DNA of 64,000 nucleotides, taken from Phoronis australis (lineage: Eukaryota > Phoronida > Phoronidae). The notes under the pieces are model-generated. The model searched no databases and was not told the origin of the DNA. It worked only from the letters and a program-made list of their open reading frames with translations. The DNA lies in assembly GCA_002633005.1 (NCBI GenBank), contig NMRA01000902.1, positions 1 through 64,000 of the forward strand. Direction: 5' to 3'. Position 1 is the stretch's first letter, and each line of letters begins with the position of its first letter. Below are positions 1 through 8,874 of the stretch, in pieces. The position numbers and the translations under genes are program-made.

Positions 1-410
1 AGATTACTCTAGACAACATTGGGAATACAAATTTATTATTTGCCACTTAAAAACCAAATTATGAGGTCACATTGATCAACTCTTCCTTATTTCGACTGCC
101 TTTGTTACTGGTTAGGTGAGTATGCTTATTGCCAGGTCTGTATTTCAGTGTTTAGGTACCTATTGACAATGATTGTGAAGCAAAAGAATAGGATTAGCTG
201 TGAATAATGCAACATTTTGGTATCATAAATGAGTTATATCTATTCACTGTTGTCTAAAAACAGTCTTTCATTCATTTGTCAAGTCATTTGAAGAATAAAC
301 CGGATACCAAATACTTTGAGCTGACAATGTCATAACTGAAGACAGTGTATGCCACCCTGTATACACATGTAGTAGAGGGATGGAGTGTGAGGCTGTACTA
401 AGGGTCCCAC
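1..410. repeat. Segmental duplicate of the GEN1 3' flank
   Basis: This block matches 23674-24083 almost base for base in direct orientation, with only scattered substitutions. It is cut by the window edge, so its true length is unknown. It lies in sequence downstream (on the minus strand) of the visible BAZ1B exons, whereas the other copy lies just after the GEN1 stop codon. No coding exon is seen in it. Confidence 0.85.
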
Positions 411-573
411 CCTGTATACACAAGTAGTAGAGGGATGGAGTGTGAGACTGTACTAAGGGTCCCACCCTGTATACACAAGTAGTAGAGGGATGGAGTGTGA
501 GACTGTACTAAGGGTCCCACCCTGTATACACAAGTAGTAGAGGGATGGAGTGTGAGACTGTACTAAGGGTCCC
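354..573. repeat. Minisatellite, 55-bp unit, four copies
   Basis: Units begin at 354, 409, 464 and 519 and are nearly identical. The duplicate locus near 24.0 kb has only one unit, so the array expanded here after the duplication. Long open frames across the array are by-products of a period whose units lack stops. Confidence 0.9.
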
Positions 574-1653
574 AAAGCAAAAGAAGGAAACACCCTTCTC
601 CTAAGCCTGTCGCTAGCGAAGTGCCCGACACATACAGTCGCGCCCACATGCCGACGTAACAAAGGCGCACTGAGACGCAACAAAGACATTAGCATAAGAA
701 TAACTGAACATTTGCAACTAAATAAGAATAACAATAAGCGTAAAGTTACGAACGTCCCGTCACAAGTTATTTAAAATTCGGAAAATCCATTTCACTACGG
801 CTTATAATGAAGTCACATGAACAGCACAACAACCACATAACATACTTTGATTAGATAGTAATCCATGCGCGCACCTAGCCTAAAATGTAGGGGGGGGCTT
901 GAATCCCCTTTAACTGGAAAAATCAACGAAGACTAAAAAAACGGGTTCAGGGCTTGGAATGACCAATGACAAAAACACAGAAACTTTAACGGCCCAAAAC
1001 GTGCGCGCTACCCAGCCTTGAAATAGTCGATGTGAACCTTTCGCCGACAAAAGTCGGTAGGACTAAGAAAAAAAAAAAAAGTTACCACCATCAGTAGCAT
1101 GCGTCTGCGTCTTTTTATCTCGTCCATCCACTCCTCCACTCCCACCCCCACACATTTTTGGCTGCAGACCCGTAGTATTTGTCACCGCAGTTTACAATCA
1201 CACGAGACGTCATTGAAAATCCCACCACGCTATCCCAGATGCCCCGGCAATGTTGACAATTTACGTTCCTCCCAAACGTAAAGAGCAACTTCTGATTTTC
1301 GAGGTGAACGTCGGCAACGCCGCGGTAAGAAAGGAATTTGCCGTGGAAATTTTATATCAAATCCGATTTTTTTTATGCGGAAATATAATAAAATGCGCGG
1401 ACAGGACATTTGAAAAAAGCGGAAAATTCCAAGCCCTGTAGGTTCAGGCCTGCCAATCCTGCATCCGCGACGAATTCCTGTGGACTTTTGTCTCATTTAC
1501 TAGGACCTTTTGTTTCACTGTGGTGGACCTTTTTGCCCAATTCGCCAAATTGGGGGGTTCATTCCAGCCTCCCGAGCCCCCCCTGGGTGCACCCATGTGA
1601 TCACATGACATACTTTGGTTATATACCGACCACATGACATAGCCACCACTTAC
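574..1653. other. Stretch without a confirmed exon (BAZ1B intron side)
   Basis: Between the minisatellite and BAZ1B coding exon 5 there is no confirmed exon. Two exon-like patches are noted: a plus-strand start-to-donor frame at 1250-1324, and a minus-strand basic, leucine-rich N-terminus near 570-695. A G-rich run lies at about 891-898. A short inverted pair (near 952 and 1424, about 12 bp) could mark a decayed mobile element. Confidence 0.4.
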
Positions 1654-4600
1654 CCGAGGTCAATTGCAGGGATTGAGTTAATGATCTTCTCACCTCCCTC
1701 CAGCTTGATGCAGTACATGTAGGGATGAAGCTGAAACCAAGACAACACAAATAACGACCCTTTCTCAAAGCTTCACATCTGTATTCACACCAATGTAGAC
1801 CTCTCTTAGTGGCTCTTCAAGTAGTGGAATACTTTTGATACCAAGGACAGAATTTCTTTAAAGTAATAATAGTTGACCTATTTTTATAATCTTTGATGAT
1901 CACAGAATCTTATTATGTCACAGAAGCGATGCCCATGAGATTGTGTTTATTCTAAAGAAAAATATAATTTTAATTGAAGAACACTGAATTTTTCAAATTG
2001 TTCTCGCTTGCAACTCTCAAAATTCAGCTTCTCTATTCCATTAGGTAACAGTGTGCCTGATACCTGGATTGTCAAAAATCAAAATTTCTGTTTTTCAAGG
2101 AATGCTGATGTCTTCATCTTCGACTGCGCAGTTCTAGGGCTAAAAGACACGATCTTTGCACATGAAAAGAGTCTGTGATCACCAAATTTTTAAAATTAAT
2201 TAGTTCAATAGATCTATTACTAATACTTTGAATACTTTATATAAAAAATTCCATCCTCGATAAGGAAGATATCTAACTTCCTTCATCTGGCGATTATGCG
2301 TATTTTCCATCAGAGGTTACATATTGATGTTTAAGTTAAAACAACAAAATCACTAACAGTGCCATGATATTTCATTAACATATATTTCAAACATCTTTTC
2401 ATGTAGCAGCAATTATGACACACTGAGGAAAGTATTAAAACAGGCCTGTACCTTTGGAGGAGTCCACTTTTTAGGTGTGTCCGCATTTGATGACTCAGAG
2501 TTTGTGTTCTCCTTATCACTAGAAGGTGAGCTGCAGTTACTGGCGACTCTGTCCAACTCGGGTAGCTTCTCTACCCTGGTGACGTGACCTTTGATCCTGT
2601 CCAAAACAATCCACATGAGAACAGCCATTCAGACTTAAACTTTCAGTCCTTTTTTGCTCACTTACATAGATCACGGCAGGTGACCATGCTCCAGGAAATA
2701 AAGCCACGTCAGATTGTCCACAAGTACACACACTCTAACCAATAGGCAATACCATATGCTTTTAGTTTTCCATGCATTTCAGGGCTATGTGCTTAATGAT
2801 TAGCAATGGCATTGAATGATAACATTGAACGATACACAATGAACGATACACATTCCTTTTATTACTTAAAGCAGCATTTCACTGTTCAGCTCATATTCCT
2901 TACCATATGATTCTACTTCATAATATTCCTTACCATATGATTCTACTTCATAATATTCCTTACCATACGATTCTACCTCATAATATTCATTACCATATGA
3001 TTCTACTTCATAATATTCATAACCATATGATTCTACTTCATAATATTCATAACCATATGATTCTACTTCATAATATTCCTTACCATATGATTCTACTTCT
3101 GATCATAATATTCCTTACCATATGATTCTACTTCATAATATTCCTTACCATATGATTCTACTTCAATTAAATACAAGAACATCGAAACCATCAGTGACAC
3201 ATGAAAACACTTCAGATTTTTATGGAGTTGGCGAAACCTAAAATCGCAAATTGAAAAACGGCGAATGTGTACACGCGCTATTTTTCAGATGCAAAATGAA
3301 AAATGGTACATGCACCCATTGCCTGCAAATTCGAAAGTGGCACACGTGCGCATTGTCTATGACTCTGGTTGATAACGGAAATAGAGTCTTACAATGTAAA
3401 GAATATCACGACACCACTTTTATGACAGTAAAAGACCTGCTAAAAAGGGGGATATGCAGCTTGAACAGACCAAGTTTAAAGAGGCTCACTTACACTTTGC
3501 CTCCAGCCTTCACCTTCAATACCAGCAGTTCACCCTTGACATATGCTTGCTGAAGTTTGATCCATGTCTTGTCAACAAGGTTGTCCAGACTCTCTGTGCC
3601 TGAGAACAAACACAGCACACTTCCACCATAAGCTTGGACATTCGATCTATATGACTGGAACCTAATAACAATCTGTCTCAGGCATTAAGATTTTTGTGGG
3701 AATGTGCGTATTTTCGTGTCCCTCTAAATTCGTTTCAAGACTCGTGTTGATTTCCAAATTGTAAATTACTAACAGTTTACCCAGATTTCTTACTTTCAAT
3801 TCACAAATTTTCTGTTTATTTCCCAAATGCAGAGCACTTATCACAATTAAAACCGGAAGTGAAAAGAGAGAAGTCGCAATTGTTTGGCAAAAATCAGGCG
3901 AGATCGGCAAAATTCGCACAACCTGTCTGTGCAGTCATTTGCATTCCATGTTTGTACGTGGGTTGTCGGCAGGACTAATGGAGATAGTGGATTAAGAAAA
4001 TGACTCTGTATATAGATTTACCGGCAAAATTACGAAGGAGAATAGGTCATCTGAGAATTTCCGAAGCAGATTTTCTGCAATTTTGGCAACCTCAGATTTC
4101 TTTTGGTGACCTGGGATTTCAGCCAGGTCGCCTAATATGACTTGGCGTTTAGCCAAGCATCGAGCGCTGTGTTTAGACCACTTACTGTGATGAACTTCTT
4201 CCAGAACCGGCTTTTCGTAACATGGCAAGAACGACTGCTTCAGCATCTCCTTGGAGGCCAACTCAGAATCCAGCGCCTCCTTATGGGTGAGATTGACATG
4301 ACCTGTACACTGACAAGTCCATATGGAGTCTTTGTAGAGAGCGAGGCGTTTCTCATAATCTGTGCATAGAAGTTAAGGAGACACTGCAAGTTGTTGGATT
4401 ATTACTGTGAATGACGAAAACCGCATAAATGTTCACGGACGGCTGAGGAAATCACGCGTATACTGAGAGTTGTACAAGTTGACCATTACTGGACAGCCAA
4501 GACAATAAACAATAAGTGTTCTTATTATGTACAACCGTTTTGTATTCTGATATACACCTTTTCATTTATTTCGCAACTTGCCAATAGCAGTCTGGCAACA

Positions 4601-6888
4601 CTGCCCAGTCGCCAAATGAGAATTGGGGTTGTCAAATCTCGTTTGGAAATTAAATGAATACAATATCTGAAGTAAAAATTGAGCAAATTTAGCAAATGTC
4701 TGCCAATGCACCTCAGATCCCATGAACAGCATTTTTTCTTCTTTGCTCCTGAAAACGAAAAACTATGTGTCCCACATGCTCGGAGACGGCCAATTTTCCC
4801 CTCTCAGACCCAATATCTTGTGCACGGGCTCATCTGTTGGGGCAGGCGAACAACATCGAGCCCTACTGATTTCTGCCAATAGTATTTTGAATGTGTGCTG
4901 CACTGCTCAGCCAAAGCATGGAGACTTCATGGTGATCTAGAATGTTTACCAGATTGATAAGGGCTGTTCCAGCAAAATCTGTATGGGAGGGGGGGGAAGG
5001 CACTTTTATTTCGTACCCACCGCCCATATTTTTCATTTATTTCTCCAACCCATGACCCATAATTTTTTAATTATTTTTAATAGGTTAAAATATAAAATCC
5101 AACACTTGCAAACAAATTGCCTCCAGGACCTGTTAAGAACTTAGATGATTGACAGACAAGAATTAGTTGTCTTGTCCAATATTGTCAAAAACTAAAGTAG
5201 TCTGTGAGCAATACTTTTGGCAGCCACCAGGTGTCTCTGTTCACCATGTGTCTATAATTTCAATGAACATCTTTTTCAATTATAAGCATCTATGAATCTC
5301 AAACTGCCTCCACGAACTCTTTTATACTTCTATGTCAAGTGAATATTGGAACTTGTTTATTTTACTCCTCATACTTTTTATTTAAAAATCATCAATTTTC
5401 TTATATGTGATAACACCAGTTTAGTGTTGCATAACTTTTCAATTCAATAAGACTCCAGACAAACACTTGGCTCAAATCACGTTGCCCATGACTTGATTAA
5501 TGGCTTAGTGAACATGTTGGACTCTGTTCACTGGCAATATGGGCTGAAGTAACCAACTTGTCAACATTAACAGGTCAAGAAATACCACCCATTTTTAATG
5601 CATCACTTCTTACAGGAACGACCACCCATAATTTGAGTTTTTTGTCCTGGCAAATATGTTGGCCTACAGCCATAGCAGAACACCGTATGGACATATCGCA
5701 CATTTTTAAGCCAACAGTCAAAATATCACCTAGAGAAAATAAAAATTAGAGTCATAAAATGGAAGAAGCAGTTAAAATCATGAGCAATAAACCAAAATCA
5801 ATCAAAGACATTGAATGTGAATTACCAGTTATTTACCAGTGCCTCCTCACTAGTAACAGCCACCAGGTAGTGTTGGACAACAATCAAGGACCACCCACTG
5901 GCGACCATAGGACAGGAAATTTGCACCAGTACCCCCAAAGAAGGGCCCAGGACAAGCTCGAAAACTGGGGCAGCAAACACAAACACGTCGCTGATAGGTA
6001 ACTACGCTATATGTAATGGCACCACCTGAGAACATTCATTGTGTCAAAATCTGAAATTGTAGGTCACTATGCAAAAACAATTGGAGCGACATCTTATTCC
6101 TGTACAACACTCAAACTCAAGTACATTGCAAATGGTGAATTTAATCATCGTTACTTTTGGAAAGTAAATAAGATCAAGACATTGTGCCATTTGTCTAAAT
6201 TGGAAGATAAGATATACATCATAAGTTGTCACAAGTTCATATATATTCACTACTTGCACTTAGGTGGCACTGCCAAAAATTGATTGTTGTGCATTGTTCT
6301 TTAGGACGCAACACCTCATTTTAGCATCAATTTTAACAACGCAACGTAAAGCGTGTGGCAAACAGGCAGAACCATCATGATTTGGACACAACGCCTCATT
6401 TACAAGCCTAATATCAAATTCATGCACGTAGTGAATAAGAAATTATGTGTTTGATTAGCTTAGGAAAACAGAAACATCTTGTCCAGTACACCACTTCAAT
6501 ATATTTTGGGGTAGGCCTATAAACTCATTACCATGGGAACAGAATTGAGTAATTCACTTTAATTGGCATGATAAACAAACCAAACAACGACTTCACCAAC
6601 AAAAAGCAAAGAATTCACAGAGCACATTACATGCAAACGATTTTAAACATAACAGGACTGTAAAACTAAAAACTCAAAACGAATCACTGCCTCCTAACTG
6701 CCAACAAAAATGGTTTTTTCATTGTGACGGCTGACGCCATGATGGATTTTCAGGTCACGATTGATGAAAGGATATTCTTTGTTTCTAAATTGTTCTCTGG
6801 TGTGCGGAATTGTGTAGATCGCCTCCGATGGGTCCGTGATATTCAGAGGTTTCACCGATGCGAACAACTTCTTCCCTAGCAATGGCAT
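1654..6888 (-). CDS. BAZ1B: BAZ1B (WSTF) bromodomain/WAC protein, 5' part of gene
   Basis: Five minus-strand coding exons join in frame: 6888-6776, 4361-4186, 3599-3494, 2596-2452 and 1730-1654 (617 nt, about 205 codons). The gene continues past the left edge. The protein starts MPLLGKK, as vertebrate WSTF starts MAPLLGRK. Residues about 25-130 form the WAC domain: IPHT..QF, then SIWTC, LTHKEA, VLEEVHHS and NLVDKTW. Exon 4 carries the SPSSDKEN block and ends KKWTPPK; exon 5 continues with YCIKLEGGEKIINS. These landmarks follow vertebrate WSTF in the same order. In vertebrates WSTF pairs with the ISWI ATPase SMARCA5 (WICH complex), and its N-terminal region phosphorylates H2AX on Tyr142. Later modules (DDT, PHD, bromodomain) are not in this window. 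Intron 1 is AT-AC; the other donors and acceptors are GT-AG. Identification is from recalled homology. Confidence 0.94.
2895..3165. repeat. AT-rich 30-bp tandem repeat, about nine copies
   Basis: A 30-bp unit (core ATTCCTTACCATATGATTCT) repeats head to tail with few changes and one irregular unit near 3095-3110. It lies in the BAZ1B intron between coding exons 3 and 4. Confidence 0.9.
4362..6775 (-). other. BAZ1B: U12-type AT-AC intron of BAZ1B
   Basis: The intron starts ATATCCTTTC (6775 down to 6766), the consensus U12 donor. It ends in AC at 4363-4362, with branch-site sequence TCCTTAAC at 4379-4372, about 11 nt before the acceptor. No GT or GC donor exists where homology requires the junction. 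Using these sites joins GA|A into a Glu codon and gives RNKEDYEKRL, which matches the WAC domain across the junction. All three U12 signals are visible, so assignment to the minor spliceosome is strong. Confidence 0.93.
4979..6040. other. Intronic stretch of the BAZ1B U12 intron, no exon seen
   Basis: This contains a G-run near 4985 and AT-rich sequence. Short open frames at 5558-6001 show no splice context or recognised domain. I see no gene here. Confidence 0.4.
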
Positions 6889-7424
6889 CCTGTGCGTTTT
6901 TAACAAAATGAGAAGTTAATTTCGTGCCATTCAAAAACGGCGGGAACATCTGGCACGGAAGGATTTTGCCGGCTGCGTGATGAAAACAAAAACATTTTAT
7001 AAAGGTGTTCAAAATACGTCACTTAATCACATATATATTTATTTTAATATAATTTTAAACATTCAAAACAAATAATTTAGAACAAATACTACAAAAATTA
7101 TCAGTAATTTTTAAAATTTGAAACCACATTTGGGTAATGCTATTACCGGAAATGAAGGAAATAAGAGGGAAATTTTAAAAAGTGGTAAAAATGCAAACTT
7201 TGTTTTGCTAGTAGCTGCAGACTTTATTAGATGTTCAGGTCTTTTTAATTGACATTAAAACTGCATTAAACCCCTATATTGAGAACCAATCTCTCACTGA
7301 ATGCTTGCATCTAACTGTATGTCTTTAATTCCTTCCAACTCAACTGGCAAACAAATACTCCATCTGGCATCTGCAGACTGATCAATACTTTTTTCGAACA
7401 GTCCTTCGTTCACATGCCCAAATC

Positions 7425-7500
7425 GACAACTAGCCATTTTTACACTGCTCACGCCAGAAAATATCCCCTGACGTGAACAGTGTAAAAATGGCCAGTTGCC
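7425..7500. repeat. Near-perfect 29-bp inverted repeat (hairpin)
   Basis: Left arm 7425-7453 and right arm 7472-7500 pair with three mismatches around an 18-nt loop; the arm core is CCATTTTTACACTG. It lies immediately before the sequence duplicated across the N at 8043, and the second copy has different sequence at this place. It could be a small foldback insertion or a structured element in the BAZ1B 5' intron. Confidence 0.7.
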
Positions 7501-7504
7501 AAAT

Positions 7505-8042
7505 ACCAATTGGGGCAACTAAACAAAACATTGTTCAAAAAAAGTTGATTGCGCTAGTATTTGTTCAAGATGGGAACGGACTCCTTAGATGCCCCTCTAT
7601 GCTGAAAACGTACTAATAGCAATGTGATTTTGATGGTTTAATAAATATGAGGCATCATCCGCCAAAAAGTTTCCGGCATATGGAGGGCCTTAGCCTTATT
7701 TGGTGCAAAGCTGTATACTAAATACAGCTTTGCGCTGATGTGGGTAAAAAAGTGGTAAGGTAAAATCTGACTCAAAATTAGTGCCATTTAAAAACTACAG
7801 TCTTCCTTGAGTAAACTAAATTATTTAACGGTGTTGGAAAAATGGCGTTCTACCATTATTCTGCTGCTAAAGTTGTGGAGCGTCATCTTTAGCGACAGCT
7901 TTCAGCACCATGAAATATTGCGTCACTTACTGGTCAGTTTCATTTTTCATCAATTCTTCAATCAACTGTACGTCTTCCACAAGGTTGCTTAGATGTCACA
8001 ACAAATCTTAACTGGTTTCATTTAGTTACAAGTGTTTAGAAT
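7505..8042. repeat. Copy A of a duplicated block next to the N at 8043
   Basis: The block from the ACCAATTGGGGCAAC start is repeated at 8130-8670 with about 1-2 percent differences. Copy A stops exactly at the single N. The best reading is two haplotype contig ends placed in tandem. Both copies hold the candidate BAZ1B 5' exon. Confidence 0.88.
7931..7990 (-). other. BAZ1B: Candidate BAZ1B 5' exon (copy A; copy B at 8559-8618)
   Basis: On the minus strand a strong donor, ACCA|GTAAGTGA, follows an open frame. Joined to the acceptor CACAG|GATGCC at 6889, it reads in frame into the BAZ1B start: an ATG at 7950 would add MKNETDQ before MPLLGKK. The segment could be 5' UTR with translation at the internal MPLL start, which is the form in vertebrates. 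The exon 5' limit is not fixed; 7990 is only the end of the open stretch. The same exon occurs at 8559-8618 in the duplicated copy. Confidence 0.5.
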
Positions 8043-8043
8043 N
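8043..8043. other. Single N flanked by duplicated sequence
   Basis: One unknown base sits between copy A (7505-8042) and an 86-bp unique piece leading into copy B (8130-8670). This pattern marks an assembly join. Confidence 0.95.
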
Positions 8044-8129
8044 AACGCTAAGTCCCGCGTGGTTGCGCTGCACGCGAAACAAGATGGCGGACGAACTTTG
8101 GAGCCTGACGAAAATAGGTAACCGGACGA
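8044..8129 (+). promoter_or_regulatory. CpG-rich patch with start-exon appearance
   Basis: In an AT-rich neighbourhood this stretch is dense in CpG and holds AAGATGGCGG, which resembles a YY1 site or a strong start context. The frame MADELWSLTKI runs from about 8083 into the donor-like ATAG|GTAACC. It could be a 5' exon of a plus-strand transcript; its phase would also fit GEN1. It directly follows the N, so its true position is uncertain. Confidence 0.4.
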
Positions 8130-8670
8130 TACCAATTGGGGCAACTAAACGAAACATTGTTCAAAAAAAGTTGATTGCGCTAGTATTTGTTCAAGATGGG
8201 AACGGCCTCCTTAGATGCCACTCTATGCTGAAAACGTACTAAAAGCAATGTGATTTTGATGGTTTAATAAATATGAGGCATCATCTGCCAAAAAGTTTCC
8301 GGCATATGGAGCCGGCCTTAGCCTTATTTGGTGCAAAGCTGTATACTAAATACAGCTTTGCGCTGATGTGGGTAAAAAAGTGGTAAGGTAAAATCTGACT
8401 CAAAATTAGTGCCATTTAAAAACTACAGTCTTCCTTGAGTAAACTAAATTATTTAACGCTGTTGGAAAAATGGCGTTCTACCATTATTCTGCTGCTAAAG
8501 TTGTGGAGCGTCATCTTTAGCGACAGCTTTCAGCACCATGAAATATTGCGTCACTTACTGGTCAGTTTCATTTTTCATCAATTCTTCAATCAACTGTACG
8601 TCTTCCACAAGGTTGCTTAGATGTCACAACAAATCTTAACTGGTTTCATTTAGTTACAAGTGTTTAGAAT
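8130..8670. repeat. Copy B of the duplicated block
   Basis: This is the second copy of 7505-8042 and continues without a break into the BAZ1B-GEN1 intergenic region. It is therefore the copy attached to the GEN1 side. Confidence 0.88.
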
Positions 8671-8813
8671 TTTGATACCGAAAAAACGAATTTCAGAACA
8701 AATTTTGCTGCTACGCACTTGTCGCAAAAATTTAGGAAATAGCACGTGCGCGTGACACTAGCGTACTGTGTTCAAAACAACAACATACTTTTCATTGTTA
8801 CAAAAGGTCGAGA
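8671..8813. promoter_or_regulatory. Probable shared BAZ1B/GEN1 promoter region
   Basis: This is the gap between the minus-strand candidate BAZ1B 5' exon (copy B, ending near 8620-8670) and the plus-strand candidate GEN1 5' exon (from 8814). It contains CACGTGCGCG with clustered CpG near 8742-8755. No TATA box is obvious. The assignment rests on the head-to-head arrangement and has no expression evidence. Confidence 0.4.
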
Positions 8814-8874
8814 ATGACACAAGAAAATGACGTTTGTTGCAATGCCTTTCACTTAAACGGTTGTAATGGGCAAG
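8814..8874 (+). other. GEN1: Candidate GEN1 5' exon with donor at 8875
   Basis: An open frame starting MTQENDV ends at the strong donor CAAG|GTGAGTG. The first GEN1 coding exon has an acceptor (ATTTCAG) at 11568-11569, only 8 nt before its ATG, so an upstream exon must exist. Joining 8874 to 11570 keeps the frame, giving a possible 23-residue extension. The extension is doubtful because XPG-family nucleases need a free N-terminal Gly2, so 5' UTR is the likelier role. The exon's true 5' end is unknown. Confidence 0.45.

Noticed and set aside
268-734. Open frames of 65 and 93 codons on the minus strand
   Set aside because: They mostly run through the 55-bp minisatellite, and the peptide repeats follow the DNA repeat.
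6694-6775. BAZ1B exon 1 continuing to a stop at 6694 as a tiny 64-residue gene
   Set aside because: The last 27 codons lie beyond a U12 donor and show no WSTF similarity, while splicing restores the WAC domain.
7807-8620. Two identical 61-codon plus-strand frames (7807-7992, 8435-8620)
   Set aside because: Duplicates caused by the N join; antisense to the BAZ1B 5' exon and without recognisable domains.
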